A DNA stretch of 64,000 nt, taken from the NCBI GenBank assembly GCA_030562195.1, contig CM060202.1, positions 24,476,317 to 24,540,316 of the forward strand. The letters are read 5' to 3'. Shown in pieces: positions 35,439 through 50,400 of this stretch. Source of the DNA: Nipponacmea schrenckii (lineage: Eukaryota > Mollusca > Gastropoda > Lottiidae). The position numbers and the translations under genes are program-made. Under the pieces are notes generated by a model. That model did no database searches. It saw nothing but the letters and a program-made list of their open reading frames with translations, and was not told where the DNA came from. The stretch's first letter is position 1, and every line of letters starts with the position of its first letter.

Positions 35439-38400
35439 GTAAAATACTAATCTATTTTCTGTAAAGCTTGATTAAGAAATATTCTTTAAACACCTGTCTC
35501 TGATAGCATATTTAAAAAATAAAAAGCCTACTGTAAGAAAAGTTGACACAGATATATTCCCAGATAAAAACACTGCAGGAATGAAACAAGCCCGAAACAT
35601 CTGCCTCTATTCTAACCTATCATTACCCCGTGATCTGGTATGTCTACACCTTCAAGGATGCTTTTTTTCTAACATGATATTAAATTATCTATACTATGAT
35701 TACAACTTGCTGGCATCACAGTTACCTTTTTAGCAAATTAATCTTATACTGATATTAATATTATTTACTTAAAGGATTGTGACTGTTTTTTCGGTTTCAT
35801 ATCTCGTTTTGACGCACACTACCTTGTATTCAAATGGTAATAAATTAATATAAGCTTCGACTTGTTTTCAAACCATATATATATATATAATATGTATGTT
35901 TTTACTATTTGCAAATCTTTAATAAATATGTTTTACCAAAAAAAAGTTTCGTGTTGGCGCGTGTAAGTACAGATGTAATATATGAAAATACAGGTATAAT
36001 ACAGGTATATTTTACTTGAAATGAATAACTAGATAATAAATATACAATATATACAGATATAGTTACAGAATTACTTGTGGTGGCGCTGGTGTTCATATAA
36101 TCTGTTAGCTGATTAATATAAAAGCAAAATAAGAGTGGGATGAGAAAGCACCCTTGGCGCACTCCTGAACAGCATTCAAAATAGGAAGACAAATTAGAAC
36201 CAATTTTGATATTTTAGTATTAAAATAAATAATTTTTAGTGACAGGGTAACTTTAATAAACTATTGACTTGGTCGATTGAATGTAAGTGATATTTGTTTT
36301 ATGTTGAGTGATGGGAGAATGGCTATATTTCTTTCCATTGGTTAATTAGTTAGGATTCTCTCGTATAAGTCAAACATAGTTTTTTCAGGTTAGTTTTTCC
36401 TATTGAATAATGTCTAAAGAACGCGAACGCGTTGTGCTAAAACGAAGAAGCAGGCGACGGAGTCTGAAATCGAAAAGGAAATGACACCAGTCGCCATTTA
36501 TTCCAGGAAGAAGGCCCTGTTAGACAAAGTGCCGACACTAAAGTTATCACAGATTCTGACGACGACTCCGATGAGGAAACCAAGGAATTAGAGCTACCTT
36601 AGAACGACTACAAGGGAGAAGAAAAAATCGAAACTATCAAGCAAGAAATAGAGGTTGGTCAGACAGATGGAGTTGTTAAAATACAGTTCTGGCCCCAATC
36701 AAAACTCCAGTTCGAATACGTTGGCTCCAAAATACGTTTCGAAGATCTTGATTTTCACTTGTTCGTAGCTGGGGATCTAGAAATTATCTCTTGTGCCAAA
36801 GTTAACGAATAAGAACAAAATTGACGAATAAAACTGTTGAATAAAATAGCATATTACTATGCACTGTACGATTGGCAAGGATTCAAAATAAACTATACGC
36901 ATTGATTATTAGGCAAATAGAAAATGGGGTTTCAAGTTGGGATACGGATTTTAGTGGTATTTAGACGCCTTTGTTAATCAAATATGTTCGACCAGACAAG
37001 ATGGATAAGCAGAGTGTCGTTGATAAGAGTAAGAAGGGTAACAGTGGTACACTAGTTAAGGTGCTTCGGAACCTTGCAATAAATGAGCTGAGTCCAAAAA
37101 TATTGCAAAAGCTATTTCAGTTGCAACAAGTGGCCACCTTGGATACAAAAGCTCAAAATATGCACATAAACACCAAAAACCAAATTTTGTGAACGTTTCC
37201 CTTTAAATCATCAAATGCACTGAATGACCCCAGCTTTTTAGTCTGAAAATAAGACAAAATAACAAATCTCTAACAACAATAATTCTCCACAAATACACAT
37301 ACATAATCCTTAAAAGATACACAGAAGGTAGCTCACACGTTATAGGTACATCACTCCAACCTTAGTTTTCCAATAATAGGCACCTATAAGCCACACTTCC
37401 TTGATTTTATGGCAAGTGCAACACATGGTAAAGAAAATGGCGGACAATATGGCGGCTCTTCTGTCTGTCAAAAATGACTAAAATGTACACTAATTCCACT
37501 GATTTCCAGAACACATACATCCATACACACAAGATTGAAGCTGGGAATCTCTTCTCTTCGGTAGTACCAAATCGCCTTACACGGATTCAACGATTATCGG
37601 TCACTAATAACAATTTTCACATCACGGTTCACATTTGTTGACACGAAGCTTCGTGCTCGATGCATCACATATCCTTGTGCATGGCAATACAACCCAAACA
37701 GTTCATATTTTTACGCTGGAAAATAAGCGTTGAGAATAATTGATTAATTGATGCATTCAAAAACTGAAACGAAAACTTTATTTGAAAACATCAAAACCAC
37801 ACAGAAGTCTTTGATGTGCGTAGGTCTTCGTTCATAGGGAGTCAATCGGTATTTCTCAAGAAAAATGTCAACATTGATGAAATGTGAAAGATCGGGAAAC
37901 TGACATGAGGTTACATTATGCAATCCTTTAACTCTGATGTACATGGAATAATACAATCAGCATAAAAAGGAAATAAATATCTCGAAAATAAAAGAAATTT
38001 ACCTTCAAACAGGAAACCGTCAATGTAAACATACAGACCACGTGATGGTGCAAGTCTCACAAGTTTTGTTTATAAAGTTTCGAAATTATTCACCAAAAAT
38101 ATTTTAATGACATATTTTTATGTAAACGGTGATAATTTACCGAATAAAACATTCATATGTCATTGTAAATTAAAAAAAAAATGTTTTAGTATTAACCACA
38201 ATATTTACCATAAATGGCATGTGTTTACGGCAGTCCAAAGAGGTCATAAAAATTTTGTTACACCTAAGCCTTGAGTGGACAGATTAGGTCTACATCATTG
38301 CCAATGAGTTACTCCTGTAAAGGAACGCAAATTACAGTAAAGATATATTCAGTTATTAACTTATTAACCTGAATCGTGTAAACTTACTCTATTTCACAAC

Positions 38401-41400
38401 AAGTTTTCGAAACATCACTTCTTGCAAGTTTTGGAATCATGTGGAATCAGGTGCTAGGCCCCTACGATGGGAACTATAAAATGTGTGGCCTAGGCTAGGG
38501 GCCTATCTATAAAAGTGACTTTTGAGTCCACATATAACTCAATAAGTAAATATGGACCAATGTAATATGAATATTTCTCCAAAACAAGAAATGAACAGTA
38601 AGGATTTCTTCCTCAGTTACGAATATGACAATGAGAGAAATTTTTACTTCCAGAGTCTTCCATAGTGATGGTTATTACGTCACCTCTTTGACCACGTGAC
38701 GGAAGTAACACGATTTCTCCGTGCAGCAATCTATAAAACGGCACGCGACAGCGTATGAACGTGGACTCAGTCTCCGGCAAAAAGGCCAAGAAGAATCACA
38801 GAAGGACAGTTACAGAAGAAGAACGAAAAATTAATACACCAAAAGCAGGTCGATCCTTACTCAACGTCTGCGATATGGTTTTTACAGGCAGTCAGCATGA
38901 TAGTGTCTTAGAGCTCGCATCTCTTATACAGGTGAGGTTTGCTATTCAAAAATGGAAAGGAAACTTCAAAAATTTATGACCAAGGAAAGCTGCATTCCGA
39001 AGGAAGATAAGGTTTACACACCATTACTTTTCACAGATAGCAAGGGGAATCATTTAGAGTTTAGTAGATCTAGGCCCAGATCTGCTACTGCTAGGCCTAA
39101 TGGCAGTAATGATGTTGAAAGACAAATTGTCATTAATTCTAAAGGAGGAAGGACTCCCATGCCCTTGACTATCTGAGATAATCTTGCAAAGGAGATTGGG
39201 TTCCAGCCCCCCCTGTGTATGCTTGGCTTGGAACCTGTGACTTGACATCCAAGGACAAATCAGTCTTGTATCTTGTGACAATTCATTAGTCAGGGATATA
39301 GCTGACAAATATCAGCAGATTGTTCAAGTACCCTTACTTCTCTATATTACTGTGGAACCAAAAGAGGTACCATAAAGATCCATCAGTTTTCGAAGACCAA
39401 GACCGCCAACTGGTAGCTCAAATTTCTCAACTGGACACAAAGCTCAGATCTATAAATAATTACATTGGAAGTCATTCTCATTATTTCTACGTGGATCTTT
39501 ACAGGGTGTCTAAAGCGTGCAGAAAAAGAAGTACCAGTGCAGAATCTGCTCAACCAACAACTCGCCGGTATTACAGCTATTAACTGTACAAGGATGGTAT
39601 TCACCCAGTCAATTTAATTGGTAAAGTTTGGATGAAGAAGATCGCAGATCAGTATACCAAAGACTGCTGGATCTAGATTTTTGTTACCACTCGTAGGGTG
39701 TTTGAAATTGCAATCATACTGTGAGGGCGTTCTTAGCTGGTGTGGTTGTTTATTACTTTCACTCCTGCATTGGTCAATGAAGTGAAAATCCAAATAGCTG
39801 ATAAATATATCAACAAATACTGAGACTGGATATAAGCCCCTAGCAGGATTTTTAAAATAGCAATTTGATTGTACAACTCCTGTTTTGGTTACTATCTTGT
39901 TTATCCTGAATTAGACCAAAAAGCATCATGGCTATCAACTGAGGAAAGAGATACAGAGCATTAAATTAACCACATCACCTAAGACAACCACATCTGGTTC
40001 GAAGTGGTAGCCTACAACATAAACCTCCGTGCTGTATGGGGAAGTATGACGACAGGAAGTGGCAACAGCCATTTGAGTGAATGTATGGGAACAATGGGAA
40101 TTCCTAGCATGTCTACACATACTTTTTCGTCCATAGAACATGAAATTGGGAAATGGTGGTATGTTCTTATTTGGAAATCTTATTACTTTTGTATTGCCGT
40201 AAATTCAGATTTTTTGCTAGGAATTAATATGGAGAACGTAATATCTCTTGCAAAAAGTGAAATCACTACATTATCTTACTGGACTGAATAGTGCCCATAC
40301 ACATCACCATACTATAAAAAAAAGTAGTACCGAAAAAAATGGCTGCTTTTCTTTACTGAATTTAGAAGAAATTTAAAGGCCTTTTATTAAAATATCATTT
40401 ATTTTTTCCAAATTTTACGATTGGAGTGCTGTAGTTTACATATCAGAGCTTGTGTTGACATAAGAAATAGTTATTTTAATGGACATTTTACAGGTGAATT
40501 TCTGTTGTTAGTGAATGTCTCAATTTTTTCAAATAAATGGTAATTACACCTTTCAAAAACATTTTTTTTTTTTATAAAGTTTTATTTAGGTGATTAAACA
40601 TAATAGGGCATCCATATAACACAAAATATAAAATGATAAAGGTCTAAATAAAAAGTTCACTTCAAACATTTTCAACCTATTTTGCAAGGTTCCGAAGCAC
40701 CTTAAGAAGGACGAACCAATTTTTTATTGTTCATTTTATCAGAAACGGAAATGTTCCCAATCTGCTTCGCATTCTGGCAAAACAAAGGGCGTTGAAAGAT
40801 ATCTGCAGCATATCTGTGTTGGAGACGAGACAACAAGAAATTAGGCCACCCAGAAAATTCAGAGCAGTGTCCTCATTTCGAAGATTGACACATATTGAAC
40901 CCCGTTTCTTGCCAAGATAGCGAGTCACGGCAGACTCCTAATCCATTTCCCGATATCTTCATACCCAAAAATATTCTCACAGGAAGTTTCGACCGAAGGC
41001 ACATTTTCGCCTCACCATATTGAAAATTGTAGAATCTGTGGAAGGCAACATTCTCACACAATTATCGATGACGTTACCTTAAATCTGCAAGAAAATGTTT
41101 TAAAATATGATGATTTATCGACATGTTCTTCTGTTAATCGTCCAAAGCTTCCTAGTAAAAATTTTTTATAAGTCACCCTCAAAATGTTATAAACGAGAGT
41201 AAGGTTGATAATATTATAATTATTCATGATCAAGTATTAAAATCAGGAAAACCGAACTATGTAGGATGTAGGATGCCAGTTCAATCAAAATTAAGAATTA
41301 ATTTCTTTCGTAAAAATCTGGAAGGATATGTGGACACATCTGTGTGTTAATTTTTTAATTCGGTGTCCCTATAGGTTATGAAGGGGAACTGAAAGACTGC

Positions 41401-44400
41401 AATAATGTTGTAAAAAATCACAAAGGTGCTACGCAATTTGAATTTGATATACAGCAATATTTTGAAAAAGAAGCGTCAAACGGCGCGGTTATTGGGCCTT
41501 TGAAATCCGACCCTTTTGATAGTTTTATAAAATTATCCCCCGTCAATACCGTACCAGAATCCAATTCCAAAGAAAGGAGGGTAATTTTGGATTTAAGTTT
41601 TCCTCGCGGAAACTCTGTGAACGATTATATCTCTAGAGAAATTCATCTAGGTAAAACAATTGATATACTACCCAAATGTTGACTCTTTGGTTGAAATTAT
41701 TAAAGAGAGAGGTAGAGGGTGTCTCTGCTTTAAGAAAATTGAAACGTTGCACTTATTAGGCTTCATTTGGAACGATTCCTATTATTTTGATCGAGTTTTG
41801 CCGATGAGACTCAGGTCCAGTGCACTTGTATGTCATCGAATAACTTCCGCGGTTAGATATATGTTTGAGCGGAGGGGTTTTCAGGTTGTTAATTATTTGG
41901 ATGACTTTGGCGGAGCGGATACACCCGATAGGGCGTTAGAGGCAAACCAGGCCTTGGGAGATTTGTTAAGATCTTGTGGAATTGAAGAGGCTACTGAAAA
42001 AGCAATATATCCTGCGAGCAAAATGATATTTTTGGGCGTTATTGTAGATACGCAAAGTATGACCTTGGAGGTTACGCCAGAAAGGGTTTCAGAAATTTTG
42101 GCTCTAGTCGAATCTTGGTTGAACAGAAAGAGGGCTTCTTTAGGGGATTTACAATCATTGTTAGGAAAGTTACTCTTCATTTGCAATTGTGTTCGGCCAG
42201 GTAGAATTTTCAAAAGACTTATTGTGGTGGAAAGTATTCCTTAATACATTTAATGGTTTGTCAATGATGTCCATAGAGAATTGGTCCTAACCAAATATGT
42301 GCTTGTCCAGATGGTCTTGGAGGGTTTTGCAGTGGAAAGTACTTCCATGGCGTATTTCCGACAAGAATTGTGGACAAAGGTTTGCATATAAATAGCCTGG
42401 AACTACTGACAATTGTTATTTGCGCCAAAATATGGGGTGCAATTTTCAGGGGGAAGAGAATTCTCGTGAAATGGTCAGGAATCAGGGGTTGTACTAATTA
42501 ACCACACATCCAAATTATTTGATTAAAAATTTATTACATAACATAAGAAAAAAAAAACCTGAAATATTTAAAAGGAAAATATTAAATACTAATATATATA
42601 AACTATATGTTTACAGTATCTTTAAACTTGTTATTAAAGTAATAACTCTACTAATGATCTTAAATTATATTACCATACAAAATTATAAACTAGAATGCGA
42701 AAATAACAAAACTTTCCCTAAATAAAAGGGGTTGAATAAATATCAATTCAAGCTAAGGGCTTGAACGAACGATATTGCTATCTAGCCTAGAAAGGAATGA
42801 AATGTGGTAATGTAAGAATGAAATTAATTAATGTGATAATGTCATATTATATTGGAATGTACCGTACCAAACTAAATATATATAGAAATCCATAATGGAT
42901 ACCAATTGACAATGAAATTGACCAACATTATCCATTTCCGACAAAGCTATAAAAATAATACCTTAAACATCAACTTACCAAATATACTGACAAATCCTTA
43001 TACACAATACATCCAAATTATAATGAAAATTCAATTTCAAATATAGATTTAAATAGGGAATAGAAAGACCTTCCACATAAAAATCTATAAAACCAATGAC
43101 TATGAGATTATAGAAAATAGTTACAATCCCGAGGTAACCAATATACAAAAGATGAAACTAAGGACAAACCAATGAAGAGAGAGAAAACAGAGATGAGAAG
43201 AAACAAGTATGAGTGAGTGAAGAAAGAAAGAGTTCACTCAATTAATCTGATGTTGAAAAGTGATTACGTATAAGATAATGACTCGAGATCAAGTGTTTAC
43301 TGGGATATAGAAAAACCGCGAGAGAGATGCCGGCATAGGTTTAAAAAATGTGTTAGAGAAAACATAGAGTCTGGCTGAAATGAAAACTATTTACAATTAA
43401 ATATATATATTGCCTCTATAACACTTGTTTACTGCGATTTATGAGGCGTCAGTCACAGTATTGAACTCTGGTTCCACTAAAGATTCCTTCAAGCAAAGTT
43501 GCCTTCGCGAAATTGGGTATTTCGCTGCACAATTCGAATTTGAAATACGGTCAAAGCATATTGCAAGAGAGGAAGAATTCCTGATTATTTGTCTAGGTGG
43601 AACATAGGTGTTCGATATCTATCTTTATATTTCGAACAAGCTGGTACGATTAAACTCGCAGAAGTTGAAATCACAGAATAGTTTCTTCGATTTCTCAAAT
43701 AATTGGTAATTTTTGTATCTGTTACAGATTTGTATACACTCAAAAATCGAGCGGTAGTATCCGCCCGACATGCATTTGCCGACGGCTCATTGGCTAAAAT
43801 CTCAAGCCCCAAAGGGAAAGTTATTTCTGTGACTAGTTTGATTTAGAGGAACATCAGTTATCTTTTTAGAATCGCTTATCAAGATTCTTAAATGTTGTTA
43901 TAATTGTACCTTATTTTTAATGATTATTGTGTACTTTTACTTAGGCTATATGGTTGATTCCCATGAGATTATTAATTTTATTTTTTCTAGTCTATACCTA
44001 TAACTATCTTTTCATATATGACTTTATATAACAGTAAACACATTGAATAGTAATGTTTAAAGTAAATTTATAATATCTTATAGATATGTATCTCATATAT
44101 GAAAATCTTAGACTTAGTTTTACTTTAAACAACAGTAAACATAATGATTTGAAATAATTACAGTAAAGCTTCAGTATCTTATAGGTATATATCATACACA
44201 TGTGTTCAGTTTTATGTGAACTATCGTACTATGCATTATATTTCTTGAAAAACCAAGTTATCCTGCCCCCCGCCCTAAATACTGTACTAGTCACGGTTAC
44301 ATGCTCAACCATACTTGTAAATATCATGTACATATTATCTTCCTCTTACAATATAATAATATTCCTTTTGTTACTTATATTTTCCCATTCTTTTATCCCT

Positions 44401-47400
44401 GTCCTGTACATCTTTGCCCTATGCACACACTCATATCCCTCAGCTATAACATCGCCTTTCTTAAAAATTATTTCTTCTTGACTCGTGATTTGTTCGCCGC
44501 CATCATCGATCTTCGACGTGATACACCATAGCTCATGCTCGGTCGAATGGTTTTTATCTTGCTATACAATGTAAGTACTACATCACTACTTCATTGTTGC
44601 TTAGCTGTGGTAATATTCACCCAAATCCCGGTCCAAATGATAATTACATCAGTCTCCTTCATTTAAATATTCGTGGTTTATCAACCAGCAATACTGCTTG
44701 ACAAGCAGAATTACCTGATTGTGATGTTCTCACTTTTTCTGAAACGTGACTTGCTGACACAACACCCCTGGAAAACCTAAAAATCCCTTCATATCATCCC
44801 CCAATTGTCCTGAACCGCGATAGCCTTGGCGGTGGGAATGTCATCTATATTAAAGACCATATAATAAGTAAGCCTCGCTATGATCTGTGTATTCCCGGTT
44901 TGGAAGCTGTATGGACGGAAATTGTTCTCTACAATATAGTTTCTTGATTGGTTCTTTCTACAGGCCTCCACGGTCATATGTTTCTTACTGGGACCTTATA
45001 GAAGAAAGCTTATCGTTGGCTAAGCAAGAAGGTAAACCTCTCAGCATTCTTGTTGATTTAAATGCAAACCTTATCGCTAGCCACGAACACATATTACCCG
45101 AACTGATTATCAACCATTCACTAACACAAATTATCGATGGTCCTACTAGAATCACTGAAGCAAGCTCTTCGCTGCTTGATGTTGCTCTTGTTACATTTCC
45201 CCATCTCGTCCATGATTCAAAGATTCTTCCGGCAGATATCAGCGACCACTGTCCAATCACTATTTGCCTACGTGTTACAAGACCGAAAAAACACACATTT
45301 ACGCGTACTATTTGGAACTATTCTAAAACGAACTTCGATCATCTGAACAGCTTCTTCCTCAGCACTGACTGGAATCATCATTTTGATTCATTCTCTGAAC
45401 CAAATCAACTTGCAGAGCAAATATCACAAGTTATCATTAATGCATTAAATCTTTTTGTACCCCACAAGCAAGTAATTATACGTGAACATGATAAGAAATG
45501 GATGAACGGATACCTTCGTCGTATCATTCGCAAACGAAATAGACTTCATCACCGAGCAATATCAACAATGACTCGGCAATCCTGGATGCAGTTTCGTCAA
45601 TTCAGAAATGTTGTGACTGCCGAGATACGTAGGGCAAAATTGGATTCTCATATTAGTAACGGCTCCTTCCAACAAAGTAACTGGTGGAAACTTGTGAGAT
45701 CTATCACTCTTGGGGAATCTGGCAAGAAAGGTAAATTCTCACCTTTGCTTTGGAATAATCAAGTCATTGATAATGATACTAACAAGGCTGAAATACTAAA
45801 CAGTTTCTTTGTAAATCAAGCAAATCTACCCAATCCAAATAAATCTCTTCCATCACTTCCAAACTGTGAAGCTGAAATAAACCAACCAGATTTCTCTCCT
45901 GATAACATTAAATGCATCTTGGCATCATTGAACTCAAATGAGGCACCAGGTAGCGACAATACCAATAACAACATACTTAAAAACTGCAGTTCTTCCCTAT
46001 GCACGCCACTCTCCAAATTATTCAACTCTCTACATGTGAATTCCTGTTTCCCAACCATATGGTAACAAGCTAATGTAGTTCCAGTCTATAAAAAAAGGTG
46101 ACCCCCACAGCTGTTCAGACTACAGACCAATATCTTTGCTTAGCGCATTAAGTAAAATATTCGAAAAGTGTATCTCCAACCATTTAAACAACTTCTTAGT
46201 TTCTAAAAACATCCTAACTACTGCCCAATCAGGATTTAGAGACAAGGACTCGTGTGTTTTCCAGCTTGTGGATATTTATAACCAAATTAGTAGTGAGGTA
46301 GACAGAGGGGGGAGAAGTCAAGGGAATCTTCTTCGACATAAGTAAGGCTTTCGGTAGAATGTGGCATCGGGGACTTTTGTGGAGACTTGAGTCAATTGGC
46401 ATAAAAGGAAGTACCCTTGGACTCCTTAAAAGCTATCTGGCTGAAAGAAATCAATCTGTTGTCATCAATGGTCTTTCGTCAAGCAGTAAAGAAATCCCAA
46501 ATGGTGTCCCCCAGGGGTCTGTATTGGGACCACTTCTATTCATCATCTTCATAAATGACATCATAAGAGATATCAAATCAACAATTCGACTATTTGCTGA
46601 TGATACCTCCATGTATTTGCCAATTCATAACCCAGATGCTTGCCAGAAGACCTAAAATGACGATCTAAATATAATAGGGAACTGGGCGAAATCATGGAAC
46701 GTTGTTTTCTGTCCAGAAAAAAAAACATCAGCATGACCTTCTCCCGAAAATTATTTCCCTCACAGTTTCTTCTTGACTTCAATAACCAAACTACATCGGA
46801 CTCAAATAACCACAAACATCTTGGTATTATTCTTAGCTCAGACTGTAAATGGAAAGACCACATCAACTCTGTCATAACAAAATCAACAAAATCAATCAAT
46901 TGTTTACGAGCCATGAAATATCACCTCAGCAGAAAGTCTCTTGAAATCATATATAATCATTCATTCTTCCGTACTTTGACTTTGGAGATGTTGTTTGGGA
47001 CAACTGTTCTGAAACAGATTCTGCGAGACTTGAAAACCTTCATCTCGATGCACTACGAACAATTTCTTGTCTGGTTCGTGGAACCTCTCATTGCAAGCCA
47101 TATCAAGAGTCACCTTTCACCTCTGAAAGAACGTCGCTCTCAACATAAACTGAACCTTTTCTATAAGATGTTAAACAATCAAGCACCACCATATCTCAAC
47201 ATTCTCATCCCACCCGAAACTGGTCACTCAATTCAGTATAACTTACGAAATAACAACAAACTTCGAGAGCTCCCAGCCCAGTCCAGCCTTTACTATCATT
47301 CATTTCTACCATCAACTATACGCAAATGGAATTCGTTGTCGGAACAAATTAAACTCTCACAAAACTTAAAAGCCTTTAAACAAAACCTGTCTCCACTATT

Positions 47401-50400
47401 GGAAGTCGTCCTGCTCAGTTCTATGTCGGTAGCAGATTAAATCAGAAGAAATCCAGGCTGCCAATGTGGTCATACAATCGAAGACTCGGAACACTACCTC
47501 CTGTATTGTCCTCTTTACAATCACCAACGCTTGAACCTGCGATATCTCGATCCTAGAACTTTACTGAGAGGTGATACCGGCCTCACTGTCGATGAAACCA
47601 AAATCACCTTCGAAACAGTCCAAGATTTCATTGCTAAGACTGGACGCTTTGAATAGGGTTTGGCCCCGCTATTACAAGCTTAGCATCGCTGGGCCTGATT
47701 CTGGGCCTATGGTGGTAAGGTATTACGTTATGATACTCCATTCCTCACAATATTTGACGATACAGTAATCTAGTATCTAATACTATGATCAACATTCCAC
47801 ATTCCTCACTCACCAAATTTCTTGACACTGTGATCTACATTATCTACTTATCATGTCTTTGAGTATTATGATCTATCTTATATTCTCGCCTGGTCTGCTG
47901 ATACTGTGATCTACACCTTATACTCACCTGGTTTGCTCATACTACGATCTACTTTCTATCCTTACCTAATTTGATGATTTTATGATCTACATTCTATACT
48001 CACCTGCTTTGTTGATTCTATGATCTACATTCCCTATTCACCTGCTTTGTTGATTCTATGATTTACATTCCTTATTCACCTGCTTTGTTGATTCTATGAT
48101 CTACATTCCCTATTCACCTGCTTTGTTGATTCTATGAACTAGATTCTGTTCTTGTCTGGTTTGTTGATATTATACTCTGCTCTCTATTCTCACCTAGTTT
48201 GTTGATTCTATGATCTACATTCTATATTCACCTGGTCTATTGATACCATGATCTACATGCTATTTACCTGGTTTGCTTATACTATGTACTACACCTTATA
48301 CCCACCTGATGTGTTCATACTACGATCTACTTTCTTTTCTTACCTAATTTGTTAATTCTATGATCTACATTCTATATTCACCGCTCTGCTGATTCTACGA
48401 TCTACATACTATATTTACTTGCTTTGTTGATAATATGCTCACCTGGGTTGTTGATTCTATGATCTACATTCTATATTCACCTGGTTTGTTGATTCTATGA
48501 TCTACTTGCTATATTAGCCTGGTTTGTTGATACTATGCTCACCTGGTTTGTTGATTCTATGATCTAAATTCTATATTCACCTGCTTTGTTGATTCTATGA
48601 TCTACATACTATTTTCATCTGGCTTGTTGATACTATGATCTACATTCCCTATTCACCTGGTTTGTTGATACTATGATCTGCATTCTATTTTCACCTGGCT
48701 TGTTGATTCTATGATCTACATTCCCTATCCACCTGGTTTGTTGATACTATGATCTGCATTCTATTCTTGTCTGATATGTTGATATTTTAATCTAAACTCT
48801 ATTCTCACCTGGTTTGCTGATTCTATAAATTTACATTCTATATTTACCTGGTTTGTTGATAACATGATCCACATGCTATTTTACCTGGTTTGTTGTGCTA
48901 TTTTACCTGGATTGTTGATACCATGATCTACATGCTTATTTACCTGGTTGTTGATACCATGATGTACATGCTATTTTACCTGGTTTGTTTAAAACATGAT
49001 CTACATTCTATATTTACCTGGTTTGTTGGTACCATGATGTACATGCTATTTTACCTGGTTTGTTGATACCATGATCTACATTCTATGTTTACCTGGTTTG
49101 TTGATACCATGATCTACATTCTATATTTACCTGGTTTGTTGATACCATGATGTACATGCTATTTTACCTGATTTGTTGATACCATGATCTACTTGCTATT
49201 TTACCTGGCTTGTTGATACCATGATCTACATGCTATTTCACCTGGTCTGTTGATACCATGATCTACATTCTATATTTACCTGGTTTGTTGATACCTTGAT
49301 CTAAATGCTATTTTACCTGGTTTGTTGATACCATGATCTACATGCTATTTCACCTGGTCTGTTGATACATGATCTACATTCTAAATTTACCTGGATTGTT
49401 GATACCATGATCTACATTCTATATTTACCTGGTCTGTTGATACCATGATCGACATTCTATACTTACCTGGTTTGTTGATACCCTGATCTACATGCTATTT
49501 TACCTGGTTTGTTGATACCATGATCTACATGCTATTTTACCCGGATTGTTGATACCATGATTTACTTGCTATTTTACCTGGTTTGTTGATACCATGATCT
49601 ACATGCTATTTCACCTGGTCTGTTGATACCATGATCTACATTCTATATTTACCTGGTTTGTTGATACCATTATCTACATGCTATTTCACCTGGTTTGTTG
49701 ATACCATGATCTACATGCTATTTTACCTGGTTTTGGTGATACCATGATCTACATTCTATATTTACCTGGTTTTGGTGATACCATGATCTACATTCTATAT
49801 TTACCTGGTTTGGTGATACATGTACTATGATCTACATGTCATATTCACCTGGGTTCTTGTTGATATGAGCTACACTCTACACTCCTTTGGTACATTGATC
49901 TACAATCTATACTTGTATGTCGCTAGGTATGTTACATTATATATCTATATTCTATACTTCGCTCAATAAATGATTCACCTATTTGACTGTGGCTTTCCAC
50001 GTCGACGACCCGAAACACATGACGGCGATCAAATCCATGACTATCTGACACTTCCAATGCTCTCAATTCTATGCTTTTGTATAAACTGTATTAAGTGTGT
50101 TGCATAACCCCCAGTTCTCTTTTTTCTCTCTTTTTCATTTCTTATTAAAATTTATTCTTGTATTAATACTTGTACATGCGGATTAACATACGCCTTGTCC
50201 TTTTTTCCGAATCCAATTAATATGTAATCATTGTAACTGATATGTAAACTTGTATTCAATAAATATTGTTTAAATCAAGTATCTGACCTGTGATCTACAA
50301 TTTTATTTATTTCTTCCCGTCAATTTAAAAAGAAAATCTAATTTTTAAATGAATATTGTAAATTGTTTTAGCTGTGTTTGCATGTGTAAAGCGCTTAGTG

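Larger units (their letters stand above)
37061..40701 (+). mobile_element. 3.6-kb DNA transposon with 20-bp terminal inverted repeats and TTAA target duplication
   Basis: GGTGCTTCGGAACCTTGCAA at 37061-37080 is the exact reverse complement of 40682-40701. TTAA flanks both ends (37057-37060 and 40702-40705). The element interrupts the gag-like frame of the surrounding retroelement. It encodes broken SGNH-like and Mutator-like transposase pieces. TTAA duplications are known for piggyBac and Kolobok; the termini and proteins fit Kolobok-type better than piggyBac, by inference only. Confidence 0.85.
36409..43845 (+). mobile_element. Degenerate tyrosine-recombinase retrotransposon (DIRS/Ngaro-like), interrupted twice
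   Basis: Pieces in order: gag-like N-terminus (36409-37060, with acidic TDSDDDSDEETKELELP and DLDFHLFVAGDLEIIS), gag C-terminus with a split zinc-knuckle-like HxC/CxxC...H...C pattern (40706-40890), reverse transcriptase with VILDLSFPRGNSVND (41580-41625) and catalytic YLDDFGG (41897-41917), RNase H with YFHGVFP and LHINSLELLTIVICAKIWGA (about 42340-42450), RNase H end EASVTVLNSG (43440-43470), then ARHAFADGSLA (near 43770), which resembles the N-terminal part of element tyrosine recombinases. Stops and frameshifts abound. The gag is split by the 37061-40701 element and the RNase H by about 0.9 kb at 42502-43424. Confidence 0.7.

Noticed and set aside
44200..44531. Hydrophobic frames 44200-44481 and 44301-44531
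   Set aside because: AT-rich sequence just before the LINE; no splice sites or homology pattern.
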